Assembly: GCF_030246865.1 (NCBI RefSeq)
Contig: NZ_CP126738.1
Location: 2,108,001-2,172,000 of the forward strand
DNA from: Microbacterium sp. zg-B96
GTDB lineage: Bacteria > Actinomycetota > Actinomycetes > Actinomycetales > Microbacteriaceae
Length of the DNA: 64,000 nucleotides
Direction: 5' to 3'
Of the stretch, positions 16,923-24,903 are shown piece after piece; position 1 is the stretch's first letter; each line of letters opens with the position of its first letter. The notes below the pieces were generated by a model that searched no databases, was not told where the DNA came from, and worked only from the letters and a program-made list of their open reading frames with translations. Both the position numbers and the translations under genes were made by a program.

Positions 16923-17939
16923 TCAGGCGCTGTCGCGCACGATCAGCGTCGTGGGCAGTACCAGGTCCTCGCGCGGGACGCCGTTGATGACGTCGATGAG
17001 GATCTCCACCATGGCGCGGCTGATCTCGGCCCACGGCTGGCGCATCGTCGTCAGCGGCGGGTCGTGGGTTTCGGCGAGACCGGAGTCGTCGAAACCGGCC
17101 ACGGCGAGGTCCTCGGGCACCCCGCGACCGGCGCGGCGGGCGGCGGCGATGGCGCCGACGGCCATGACGTCGGATGCGGCGAAGACCGCGTCGATGTCGG
17201 GAGCGCGCTCCATCAGCCGCGTCATCGCGGCCGCTCCGGCTTCGCTGGAGTAGACGTCCTGCTCGACGAGGTCGGGGTCGAACCGGTCGCCCATCTCCTC
17301 GCGGAACCCCACGAGTCGGTAGCGGCCACCGGAGGTGTCATTGGGGCCGGTGATGACGGCGATCTTGCGGTAGCCGCGGTCAAGGAGGTGGCGGGTCATC
17401 ACCCGAGCCGAGCCTGCTTCGTCGACCGAGACGGTGGGCACGTACGCACGGTGACCCAGCGGCACCCCCGTGCACACCGTGGGGATCCCGGCCTCGATGA
17501 GTGAGGCCAGCAGCGGGTCGGACTCGTGCGATGAGATGAGCAGTACCCCGTCGACGTGCCCTGCCCGCACGTAGTGCTCGACGTTCGCCCGCTCCGCGGG
17601 GGTGTCCGCCACCAGCAGCACCAGGGTCATCGACCGCTGTGCCAGGGCTTCGGTGGCACCGCGCAGCAGCAGCGCGAAGGTGGGGTCGGCGAACAGCAAC
17701 TGCTGCGGCTCGGTCAGCAGGAACGCCAGCGAATTCGATCTGCCGGTGGCAAGGCTGCGGGCGGCGTGGTTGGCGGTGTACCCGGTCGCCCGGATCGCCC
17801 CCTCCACCGCTTCGCGCGCATCGGGCGAGACCCAGTGACCGCCGTTGATGACGCGCGACACCGTGCCCCGGGACACGCCGGCGGCCGCCGCCACGTCCCG
17901 GATCGTCGGGCGCCTGCGCACCTCGTTGGTGTCCCCCAC
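16923..17939 (-). CDS. LacI family transcriptional regulator of the galactoside cassette
   Basis: 338 residues from GTG 17937-17939 (ATG 17969 in frame would add 10). The N-terminal LacI helix-turn-helix and hinge are clear: PTIRDVAAAAGVSRGTVSRV, then TANHAARSLATGRSN. A periplasmic-binding-protein-like sugar-sensing domain follows. It faces the beta-galactosidase gene and two GTGACCGGTCAC-type operators lie between them, so it most likely represses bga-malEFG until a galactoside binds, and probably itself. The later start was preferred because TAGAGT lies 8 nt before it (leaderless pattern), whereas ATG 17969 would sit only 5 bp from an operator without any ribosome-binding site. Confidence 0.9.
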   Translation of the reverse strand: MGDTNEVRRRPTIRDVAAAAGVSRGTVSRVINGGHWVSPDAREAVEGAIRATGYTANHAARSLATGRSNSLAFLLTEPQQLLFADPTFALLLRGATEALAQRSMTLVLLVADTPAERANVEHYVRAGHVDGVLLISSHESDPLLASLIEAGIPTVCTGVPLGHRAYVPTVSVDEAGSARVMTRHLLDRGYRKIAVITGPNDTSGGRYRLVGFREEMGDRFDPDLVEQDVYSSEAGAAAMTRLMERAPDIDAVFAASDVMAVGAIAAARRAGRGVPEDLAVAGFDDSGLAETHDPPLTTMRQPWAEISRAMVEILIDVINGVPREDLVLPTTLIVRDSA

Positions 17940-17947
17940 GACGAGTG

Positions 17948-17953
17948 ACTCTA
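17948..17953 (-). promoter_or_regulatory. Putative -10 of a leaderless lacI promoter
   Basis: Minus-strand TAGAGT, eight nucleotides, then GTG 17939. The palindromic operator at 17974-17985 would then lie at about -35 to -46 of this promoter, consistent with autoregulation. Confidence 0.45.
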
Positions 17954-17973
17954 CTCCCGACACGCCCATAACC

Positions 17974-17985
17974 GTGACCGGTCAC
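17974..17985. promoter_or_regulatory. LacI-type operator 1
   Basis: Perfect 12-bp palindrome GTGACCGGTCAC with a central CG, as usual for LacI-family operators. A second copy lies 70 bp away (centre to centre) in the same intergenic region. Confidence 0.7.
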
Positions 17986-18024
17986 AGTTCGATAACACCG
18001 CCCGCTCCTCCGCCCGGGACGTCG

Positions 18025-18030
18025 TAGGCT
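18025..18030 (+). promoter_or_regulatory. Putative -10 box for the beta-galactosidase operon
   Basis: TAGGCT lies between the two operators; a start about 7 nt downstream would place operator 2 (18044-18055) just inside the transcript, a classical repressing position. No convincing -35 is visible. Confidence 0.4.
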
Positions 18031-18043
18031 GGACGCACGCCCT

Positions 18044-18055
18044 GGGACCGGTCAC
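18044..18055. promoter_or_regulatory. LacI-type operator 2
   Basis: GGGACCGGTCAC, identical to operator 1 except at one base. Repetition of this otherwise rare palindrome twice between a LacI gene and its likely target supports its being the regulator's site. Confidence 0.65.
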
Positions 18056-18093
18056 AGCAGATCGGACGGTCCCCTGAAACGAGGATGAGCTCG

Positions 18094-20100
18094 ATGACCT
18101 CCTGGCCCGAGATGGACGGCATTGCCTACGGTGGCGATTACTCGCCCGAGCAGTGGTCGCGTGAGACCTGGCGTGAAGACGTCGCCCTCATGCGCGAGGC
18201 AGGGGTCAACCTCGTCAGCATCGGGATCTTCTCCTGGGCGCTGCTGGAGACCAGCGAGGGCGTCTTCGACTTCGGCTGGCTCGACGAGATCGTCGAACTG
18301 CTGCACGACAACGGCATCCGCGTCGACATGGGCACCCCGACCGCTTCTCCCCCCGCGTGGTTCTTCGCCGCTCACCCCGACGCCCGGGTGGTCACCCGCG
18401 ACGGCGTCACCCTGGGCTTCGGCTCCCGCGGCATGGCATCACACTCCGCCCCCGCCTACCGCGCGGCGGCCGTGCGCATCGCCACCGAGCTGGCCCAGCG
18501 CTACGGCAACCACCCCGCCGTGGTGCTCTGGCACGTGCACAACGAGTACGGCGTCCCCGTCGGCGAGGACTACTCGCCCCACGCCGTGCGCGAATGGCGG
18601 CTGTGGCTGCAGCAGCGCTACGGCTCGCTCGACGCGCTCAACGCCGCCTGGGGCACCGCCTTCTGGGGCCAGCACTACACCGACTGGGAGCACGTCGGCG
18701 CCCCCGCCGCCGCCCCCACGACGGTCAACCCGGCCCAGCGCCTGGACTTCGCCCGGTTCACCGACCACCAGCTGCGGGCCTGCTTCATCGCCGAGCGCGA
18801 CGCGATCCGCGCGCACAGCGACCGCCCCATCACCACCAACTTCATGGCCAACCAGCACAACGGCTGCGACCTGTGGGCGTGGGCGCGCGAAGTGGACATC
18901 GTCTCGGACGACCACTACCTGTGGGCGGCCGACGAAGAGGGCGAGATCGGGCTGGCCATCGCCGCCGACCTCACCCGCTCGGTCGGCGGCGGGGCACCGT
19001 GGATCCTCATGGAGCACTCCACCTCCGCCGTCAACTGGCAGCCGCGCAACGTCGCCAAGCGCGCCGGCGAGATGGCCCGCAATTCCCTCTCGCACCTGGG
19101 TCGCGGCGCCGACGGCATCCTCTTCTTCCAGTGGCGCGCCTCCCGTTCGGGCGCCGAGAAGTTCCACTCCGCGATGCTCCCGCACGCCGGTACCGCCTCG
19201 CGGGTCTGGCGCGAAGTGGTCGACCTCGGCGCGAAGCTGAACCGGCTCGCCGAGGTCCGCGGCTCACGCGTGCACGCCGACGTCGCGATCCTGTGGGACT
19301 TCGAGTCCTTCTGGGCGCAGGACCTGGAGTGGCGCCCCTCGGAGGACGTCGGACACGACGAGCGCATCCGCGCCTACTACGAGCGGCTGTGGCGCGACGG
19401 CATCGCGGTGGACTTCGCCCTGCCCGGCCACGACCTGTCCGGCTACAAGCTGGTCATCGCCCCGGCGCAGTACATGCTCTCCGCCGTCGACGCCGACAAC
19501 CTCAACCGGTACGTCGAGGGCGGCGGCACCCTGGTCGTGTCTTTCTTCTCGGCCGTGGTCGACGAACACGACGCCGTGCACGCCGGCGGCTTCGGCGCTG
19601 TCCTGCAGCCGGCCCTGGGCATGCGCGTCGAGGAGTACCTGCCGCTGCGCGAAGGCGCCGCCGGCGTGCTCGACTGGAACGGGCAGCGCCTGGCGGCCGA
19701 CGTGTGGCAGGAGGATCTCGTGATCGCCGGCGCCGACGTGCGGGCGACCTACCTCGACGGCCCCGCAGCGGGCAAGCCCGCCATCACCCGCCACCAGCAC
19801 GGTGCGGGCGTCGGCTGGTACGTCAGCACCCGACCGGATGCCGCGGGGCTGGCGGCCATCATGGCCGACGTCTACGCCGACGCCGGCCTCACCCCTGCGG
19901 GCCTGCCTGCCGGAGTCGAGATCGTCCGCCGCCGCCGTGAAGACGCGGAGTACCTCGTCGTCATCAACCACACCACCGAAACCGTTTCGGTTCCCACAGA
20001 AGGCGTCGAATTACTGACGCAGAGCGAGATCAACGGCATGCTGTTGCTGGCGGGCGGCGACGTCGCCGTCATCCGCACCGTGTCACGGGAGCTGACCTGA
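18094..20100 (+). CDS. Beta-galactosidase, glycoside hydrolase family 42
   Basis: 668 residues. The GH42 TIM barrel has the acid/base Glu in HVHNEYG (E151) and the nucleophile Glu in WILMEHSTSAVNW (E307), followed by the trimerisation domain and a small C-terminal beta domain. There is no signal peptide, so it acts in the cytoplasm on galactosides or galacto-oligosaccharides brought in by the adjacent importer. ATG 18094 was chosen because GAGG at 18081-18084 is 9 nt upstream; ATG 18085 (three residues longer) would directly abut that RBS. First gene of the LacI-controlled cassette; malE follows after 105 bp. Confidence 0.94.
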   Translation: MTSWPEMDGIAYGGDYSPEQWSRETWREDVALMREAGVNLVSIGIFSWALLETSEGVFDFGWLDEIVELLHDNGIRVDMGTPTASPPAWFFAAHPDARVVTRDGVTLGFGSRGMASHSAPAYRAAAVRIATELAQRYGNHPAVVLWHVHNEYGVPVGEDYSPHAVREWRLWLQQRYGSLDALNAAWGTAFWGQHYTDWEHVGAPAAAPTTVNPAQRLDFARFTDHQLRACFIAERDAIRAHSDRPITTNFMANQHNGCDLWAWAREVDIVSDDHYLWAADEEGEIGLAIAADLTRSVGGGAPWILMEHSTSAVNWQPRNVAKRAGEMARNSLSHLGRGADGILFFQWRASRSGAEKFHSAMLPHAGTASRVWREVVDLGAKLNRLAEVRGSRVHADVAILWDFESFWAQDLEWRPSEDVGHDERIRAYYERLWRDGIAVDFALPGHDLSGYKLVIAPAQYMLSAVDADNLNRYVEGGGTLVVSFFSAVVDEHDAVHAGGFGAVLQPALGMRVEEYLPLREGAAGVLDWNGQRLAADVWQEDLVIAGADVRATYLDGPAAGKPAITRHQHGAGVGWYVSTRPDAAGLAAIMADVYADAGLTPAGLPAGVEIVRRRREDAEYLVVINHTTETVSVPTEGVELLTQSEINGMLLLAGGDVAVIRTVSRELT

Positions 20101-20205
20101 CAGAAGTACCCGTTGCGGCCGACCGGCCCAACACCCACAAAACGGTCGTAAGGGCGCGACTTCACCCGAGGCGCGCAGGATCGACCATTCACGGAAGGAA
20201 AACCC

Positions 20206-21438
20206 ATGCGCAAGCTGGGATTGGGCGTCGTCGCACTCGCGTCGACCGCCATTCTGCTGGCCGGCTGCTCCGGCGGCTCCACGCCCGAAGAGTCGGACAC
20301 GGCAGAGGGCTCGGGCGCCGAGCTGACCATCTGGACCGACGAGAACCGCGAGCCTGCCATCCAGGCCGCAGCCGAGGCTTTCGAAGAAGAGACCGGCGCG
20401 AAGATCAACCTGGTTCAGAAGAACTTCGAGGACATCCGGGCCGACTTCATCGCCCAGGTTCCCACCGGTGAGGGCCCCGACCTCACGATCGGCGCACACG
20501 ACTGGCTCGGCTCGCTCGTCGCGGCCGGTGTCGTGGACACCCTGGACCTCGGTGAGAAGGCCAGTTCGTTCGAGCAGGTCGCCGTGGACGCGATGACCTA
20601 CGACGGTCAGCTGTACGCGCTGCCCTACTCGCTGGAAACGATCGCGCTCGTGCAGAACACCGACCTCGTCGGTGAAGAAGCCCCCGCGACGTGGGACGAC
20701 ATGGTCGCCGCCGCAACGGCAGCCGGGGCCGCACGCCCCATCGTCATCAACACCGTCGGCCAGAAGGGCGACGCCTACACGATGTACGGCTTCCAGACGT
20801 CGTTCGGCGCTCCCGTGTTCGTCCAGGACGACACCGGCTCCTACACGGCCGAGGTCGGCATGGGCGGCCCCGCGGGCGAAGCATTCGCCACGTGGCTCGG
20901 CGGCAACGGCGATGCCGGCACCGGCATCATCTCCACCACGATCGACTACGACACCAACAACGAGCTGTTCGCCACCGGCGAGGCCGCGTACACCGTGCAG
21001 GGTCCGTGGGCCATCGAGGCGCTGACCGCCCAGGGCGTCAACGTCAAGGTCAACCCGATCCCGACCGCCGGTGGCGAGACGGCCGCTCCGTTCGTGGGTG
21101 TGCAGGGGTTCTACCTCAGCTCGCAGAGCGAGAACGCACTCTTGGCGCAGGAGTTCCTGACGAACTACATCGCGACCGACGAGGCGCAGAAGGCGCTGTA
21201 TGACGCCGACCCGCGCATCCCGGCGTGGAGCACGCTGGCCGAAGAGGTCTCGGGCGACCCGATCATCGGCGGGTTCGTCGCCTCGTCGCAGAACGGCGTT
21301 CCGATGCCGTCGATCCCCGAGATGGGCGCGGTCTGGGACCTGTGGAACGCTGCGCAGGTGCAGATCATCAACGGCGCCGACCCCGTGTCGACGTGGAACC
21401 AGATGGTGACCGACGTCGAGACGGCTGTCGCCGGCTGA
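20206..21438 (+). CDS. Maltose/galacto-oligosaccharide-type ABC transporter substrate-binding lipoprotein
   Basis: 410 residues. Lipobox LLAGC (Cys about residue 21) marks an extracytoplasmic lipoprotein. The body is a MalE-like cluster-1 oligosaccharide-binding protein: ELTIWTDENREP near the N-terminus, then PYSLETIALVQNTD and AAYTVQGPWAIEAL. It has a strong RBS (GGAAGGAAAA). Lying between GH42 and the permeases under a LacI regulator, it probably binds galacto-oligosaccharides or a galactan fragment rather than maltose. A 14-bp hairpin follows the stop. Confidence 0.9.
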   Translation: MRKLGLGVVALASTAILLAGCSGGSTPEESDTAEGSGAELTIWTDENREPAIQAAAEAFEEETGAKINLVQKNFEDIRADFIAQVPTGEGPDLTIGAHDWLGSLVAAGVVDTLDLGEKASSFEQVAVDAMTYDGQLYALPYSLETIALVQNTDLVGEEAPATWDDMVAAATAAGAARPIVINTVGQKGDAYTMYGFQTSFGAPVFVQDDTGSYTAEVGMGGPAGEAFATWLGGNGDAGTGIISTTIDYDTNNELFATGEAAYTVQGPWAIEALTAQGVNVKVNPIPTAGGETAAPFVGVQGFYLSSQSENALLAQEFLTNYIATDEAQKALYDADPRIPAWSTLAEEVSGDPIIGGFVASSQNGVPMPSIPEMGAVWDLWNAAQVQIINGADPVSTWNQMVTDVETAVAG

Positions 21439-21443
21439 CATTC

Positions 21444-21476
21444 TGCGGGGCGGGAGGTTCTGCCTCCCGCCCCGCA
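21444..21476 (+). terminator. Hairpin after the binding-protein gene (attenuating terminator)
   Basis: Perfect 14-bp stem (21444-21457 with 21463-21476) with a 5-nt loop and no T-tract. In this position, between binding protein and permeases, such stems usually stabilise the upstream mRNA and lower permease expression. Confidence 0.65.
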
Positions 21477-21514
21477 CCCCTCGTACCCGCGAGCCCGAGA
21501 CGGAAGAAGAGCAC

Positions 21515-23140
21515 ATGTCGATCACCCAGGAAGCCGTCGCCTCGCCGGCGCCGCAGGTTCCCAGGCCCACGCCGGAGTCGCACGCCCGCAACTGGCGTGG
21601 CGTCGGCTGGGGCTTCATCGTGAAGCTTCTGCTGATGGCGGTCGTCAACGCATTCGGCATCATGGCCGCCCTCGGCGCGTTCACCGCGCAGTCGTGGCTG
21701 CTCCTGAGCGTCGCGGTGCTGCTGCTGGTGGCCACGAACGTCGTGTATTTCACCAAGCGCGCCCTGCCGATGAAGTACCTGCTGCCGGGCCTCATCTTCC
21801 TGCTGCTGTTCCAGGTGTTCATCTTCGTCTACACCGCCTACATCGCCTTCACCAACTACGGCAGCGGGCACATCGGCTCCCAGGAGCAGGCAGTGGAGGC
21901 CGCCCTCATCCAGGGCGAGCGCCGCGTGGACGACTCCCCCACTTACCCCCTCACGATCGTCGAGCGCGGCGGTGAGTACGGCTTCGCCATCGTCGACGAG
22001 GACGAGGATGTCCTCGCCGGCACCACGATTGAGCCCCTCGCCCAGGTCGACGGCGCCCGCATCGGCGACACCGGTGCCGCCATCGAGGTGCCCGGCTGGA
22101 CGGTCGTGCCCCGCGCCGACCTGCTCACCGACCAGGCCCTGCAGCAGACGGTGCAGAACCTACGAGTGCCGGTATCGGACGACCCGAACGACGGCTCCAT
22201 CCGCACCCGCGAAGGCACGACCGGCGCGGTGTACACCTCCACCCTCGTCTGGGACGAACAGGCGCAGACGATCACCGACACCACCGACGGCACGGTCTAC
22301 GCGGCCAACGACCGCGGCAGCTTCGTCGCCGAAGACGGCACGGCGCTGACCACCGGCTGGTCCGTCAACGTCGGGTTCGACAACTTCATCCGCCTGTTCA
22401 CCGAACCCCGGCTGCTGCAGCCGCTGCTGATGGTGGCGGGATGGACGTTCGCGTTCGCCATCCTCTCGGTCGGCCTCAGCTTCGGTGTGGGCCTGCTGTT
22501 CGCGATCATCTTCAACGACCCGCGGGTGCGGGCACGCAAGTGGCTGCGGACGCTGTTCATCCTCCCCTACGCCTTCCCGGCGTTCATGTCGGCGCTGCTG
22601 TTCCGAGGCATGTTCAACGCCGAGTTCGGCGTGATCAACGAGCTGTTCTTCTTCGGCGCCGAGATCAGCTGGCTCGGTGACCCCACGCTGGCCAAGCTCG
22701 CCGTGCTGTGGGTCAACGTGTGGCTGAGCTACCCGTACTGGTTCCTGGTGTGCACCGGCGCACTGCAGGCGCTCCCGGCCGACACCCTGGAGGCCGCGCA
22801 GCTGGACGGCGCCGGCAAATTCCGCCAGTTCCGGTCGATCATCCTGCCGCTGCTGATGGTGTCCACCGCACCGCTGCTGATCTCGTCCTTCGCGTTCGCC
22901 TTCAACAACTTCACGCTCATCTACATGTTCAACGCCGGCGGACCATCGATACCGGGCGCGCCGTACGCTCTGGGGGCCACCGACATCCTCATCACGGCGA
23001 TCTACGACATCGCCGGCATCTCGGGGGGCAAGGCGGACTATGGCCTGGCCAGTGCCCTGTCGATCGTCATCTTCATCATCGTCGGCGTGATCTCCGCGAT
23101 CGCCTTCCGCCAGACCCGCAAGCTTGAGGAGTACCAGTGA
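21515..23140 (+). CDS. MalF-type sugar ABC transporter permease
   Basis: 541 residues. After an N-terminal helix cluster (about residues 30-110) comes a large extracytoplasmic P2-like insertion (about 115-290), as in E. coli MalF, then about six helices with the EAA loop DTLEAAQLDGAGKFRQFRSI that contacts the ATPase. C-terminal helices resemble cluster-1 MalF. Its stop overlaps the malG start. It should pair with the next gene to form the channel for the oligosaccharide delivered by the lipoprotein. No ATPase is encoded nearby. Confidence 0.9.
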   Translation: MSITQEAVASPAPQVPRPTPESHARNWRGVGWGFIVKLLLMAVVNAFGIMAALGAFTAQSWLLLSVAVLLLVATNVVYFTKRALPMKYLLPGLIFLLLFQVFIFVYTAYIAFTNYGSGHIGSQEQAVEAALIQGERRVDDSPTYPLTIVERGGEYGFAIVDEDEDVLAGTTIEPLAQVDGARIGDTGAAIEVPGWTVVPRADLLTDQALQQTVQNLRVPVSDDPNDGSIRTREGTTGAVYTSTLVWDEQAQTITDTTDGTVYAANDRGSFVAEDGTALTTGWSVNVGFDNFIRLFTEPRLLQPLLMVAGWTFAFAILSVGLSFGVGLLFAIIFNDPRVRARKWLRTLFILPYAFPAFMSALLFRGMFNAEFGVINELFFFGAEISWLGDPTLAKLAVLWVNVWLSYPYWFLVCTGALQALPADTLEAAQLDGAGKFRQFRSIILPLLMVSTAPLLISSFAFAFNNFTLIYMFNAGGPSIPGAPYALGATDILITAIYDIAGISGGKADYGLASALSIVIFIIVGVISAIAFRQTRKLEEYQ

Positions 23141-24057
23141 TGTCCATCACGACCCAGCAGGCTGTTCCCACCGCACGTGCGGCACGCGCCGCCGAGCCGC
23201 GACGGCCCGGCAGCCGGCGCCGCTGGTTCCTGGACGTGGGCTGGAAGTACCTCGTCGCCCTGGCGATCATCTTCTACGCGGTGTTCCCGCTGGTGTACGT
23301 GCTCTCAGCGTCGCTCAACCCCCACGGCACCCTGTCGGCGGCCAACGCGCTGTTCTCCGCCATCGACCTGTCGAACTACTTCGCTCTGGCCGAGACGAGC
23401 TACTGGGCATGGGCGGGCAACAGCCTCATCGTCGCCGGCGTCTCGTCCGTCGGGGCGGTGCTCATGGGTGCCTGCGCCGCGTACGCGTTCTCGCGGTTCC
23501 GCTTCTCCGGGCGCCGCGTGGGCCTGACGACACTGCTGATCGTGCAGATGTTCCCGCAGGCGCTCGCGTTCGTCGCGATCTTCCTGATGCTGCTGGCCGT
23601 CGGCGAAGTCATCCCGGCGCTGGGGCTGGACTCCAAGCTCGCCCTCATCTGCGTATACCTGGGCGGGGCACTGGGGACGAACACGTTCCTCATGTACGGG
23701 TTCTTCAACACCATCCCGGTGGAGATCGACGAATCGGCCAAGATCGACGGCGCCACCCACGCGCAGATCTTCTGGCAGCTGATCATTCCGCTGGTCACGC
23801 CCATCCTCGCGGTCGTGTCGCTGCTGGCCTTCATCTCCGCGTTCGCGGACTTCGTCATCGCCAAGGTCGTGCTGGTGTCCGAGGACAACTGGACCCTCGC
23901 CGTCGGCATGTACCAGTGGGTGTCCAACCAGCTCTCGTCGAACTGGGGCCTGTTCACCGCCGGCGCGGTGCTCGGCTGCATCCCGGTGCTGGTGCTGTTC
24001 CTGCTGCTGCAGCGCTACATCGTCGGCGGCCTCACGGCCGGCTCCGTCAAGGGGTGA
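23140..24057 (+). CDS. MalG-type sugar ABC transporter permease
   Basis: 305 residues, six helices, with the EAA loop IDESAKIDGATHAQIFWQLI. ATG 23140 shares its A with the malF stop (TGATG); GTG 23137 immediately upstream is also possible. RBS GAGGAG at 23127-23132. It completes the heterodimeric channel; the ATPase must be supplied by a shared MsiK-like protein elsewhere. The gene's last 11 bp overlap the end of the oppositely oriented rsmI. Confidence 0.9.
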   Translation: MSITTQQAVPTARAARAAEPRRPGSRRRWFLDVGWKYLVALAIIFYAVFPLVYVLSASLNPHGTLSAANALFSAIDLSNYFALAETSYWAWAGNSLIVAGVSSVGAVLMGACAAYAFSRFRFSGRRVGLTTLLIVQMFPQALAFVAIFLMLLAVGEVIPALGLDSKLALICVYLGGALGTNTFLMYGFFNTIPVEIDESAKIDGATHAQIFWQLIIPLVTPILAVVSLLAFISAFADFVIAKVVLVSEDNWTLAVGMYQWVSNQLSSNWGLFTAGAVLGCIPVLVLFLLLQRYIVGGLTAGSVKG

Positions 24058-24880
24058 CGCGACCCTCGCGCGAGCTCAGCGCTGCGGCGTAGAGCTCGCG
24101 CGAGGACAGGCCGGATGCCGCGGCCACCTGGCCCGCGGCATCCTTCAGCCGCACCCCGTCGGCGACGAGTTCCAGCACCTGAGCGAGGGCGTCCTCCGGA
24201 TCGACGGCCCGGGCCGCCGCGCCGGCGACCACGACCACCACTTCCCCCCGCACGCCGCCGGAGGCCCACCCGGCCAGGGCGGCGAGAGAGTCCCGGACGA
24301 TCTCCTCGTGCATCTTCGTGAGTTCGCGGCAGACCGCCGCCGGGCGATCGGCGCCGAACGCCTGCGCCATCGCGGCGAGGGTCACCGCCAACCGCGATGG
24401 CGCCTCGAAGAACACCATCGTGCGCCGCTCGGCGGCAAGTCCCCCGAAGAACGATCGCTGCTCCCCCGCCTTGCGCGGCGGAAAACCCTCGAACGTGAAC
24501 CGGTCGGTGGGAAGTCCCGACACCGCCAGTGCGGTCAGCACGGCGCTGGGTCCCGGGATCGCGGTGACGGTGACACCCAGCTCCACCGCGGCGGACACCA
24601 GGCCGTAGCCGGGATCGCTGACCGTCGGCATCCCCGCCTCGCTCATGACCAGCAGGTCCTCGTCCCGCGCGAGTTCGGCCAGTTCGCCGGCGCGCGCCTT
24701 CTCGTTGTGGTCGTGCAGGGCGATCAGCCGCGGCCGGTTGGTGACCCCAAGACCGGCGAGCAGCCGCTGCGTCGTGCGGGTGTCCTCGGTGGCGATCACC
24801 TTCACCGTCTCGAGAGCTTCGACCAGGCGCCGCGAGGCGTCACCCAGATTGCCGATCGGGGTCGCCGCGAGGATGATCAT
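24047..24880 (-). CDS. rsmI: 16S rRNA (cytidine(1402)-2'-O)-methyltransferase
   Basis: 277 residues. RsmI methylates the ribose of C1402 in the decoding centre of 16S rRNA. The tetrapyrrole-methylase fold is evident: IILAATPIGNLGD at the start, EDTRTTQRLL, ALHDHNE, SEAGMPTVSDPG and IPGPSAVLTAL. The C-terminal small domain ends in a helix with SSRELYAAAL. ATG 24878-24880 was chosen over upstream frame because the family starts at MIILAATPIGN and a TATGCT box lies 6 nt before it. It is divergent from the O-mannosyltransferase gene, as in mycobacteria. Confidence 0.96.
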   Translation of the reverse strand: MIILAATPIGNLGDASRRLVEALETVKVIATEDTRTTQRLLAGLGVTNRPRLIALHDHNEKARAGELAELARDEDLLVMSEAGMPTVSDPGYGLVSAAVELGVTVTAIPGPSAVLTALAVSGLPTDRFTFEGFPPRKAGEQRSFFGGLAAERRTMVFFEAPSRLAVTLAAMAQAFGADRPAAVCRELTKMHEEIVRDSLAALAGWASGGVRGEVVVVVAGAAARAVDPEDALAQVLELVADGVRLKDAAGQVAAASGLSSRELYAAALSSREGRVTP

Positions 24881-24886
24881 CGAGCC

Positions 24887-24892
24887 AGCATA
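24887..24892 (-). promoter_or_regulatory. -10 box of a leaderless rsmI promoter
   Basis: Minus-strand TATGCT, six nucleotides, then the rsmI ATG. It overlaps by two bases the plus-strand TAAGGT box used for the divergent pmt gene. Confidence 0.6.
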
Positions 24893-24896
24893 AGGT
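24891..24896 (+). promoter_or_regulatory. -10 box of a leaderless pmt promoter
   Basis: Plus-strand TAAGGT, seven nucleotides, then GTG 24904. AAGGTG in the same stretch could alternatively serve as a Shine-Dalgarno for a longer transcript. Confidence 0.5.
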
Positions 24897-24903
24897 GGTG
24901 ACC

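Noticed and set aside
17940..17969. ATG 17969 as the lacI start
   Set aside because: It would lie 5 bp from the operator with no RBS; GTG 17939 has a -10-like box at leaderless spacing and begins near the HTH. Kept only as an alternative.
14267..24057. Mobile-element borders at the two carbohydrate cassettes
   Set aside because: I looked for transposase or integrase genes, tRNA ends, and direct repeats at 9.7, 14.3, 16.8 and 24.05 kb and saw none; the palindromic element near 16.85 kb has relatives at unrelated sites.
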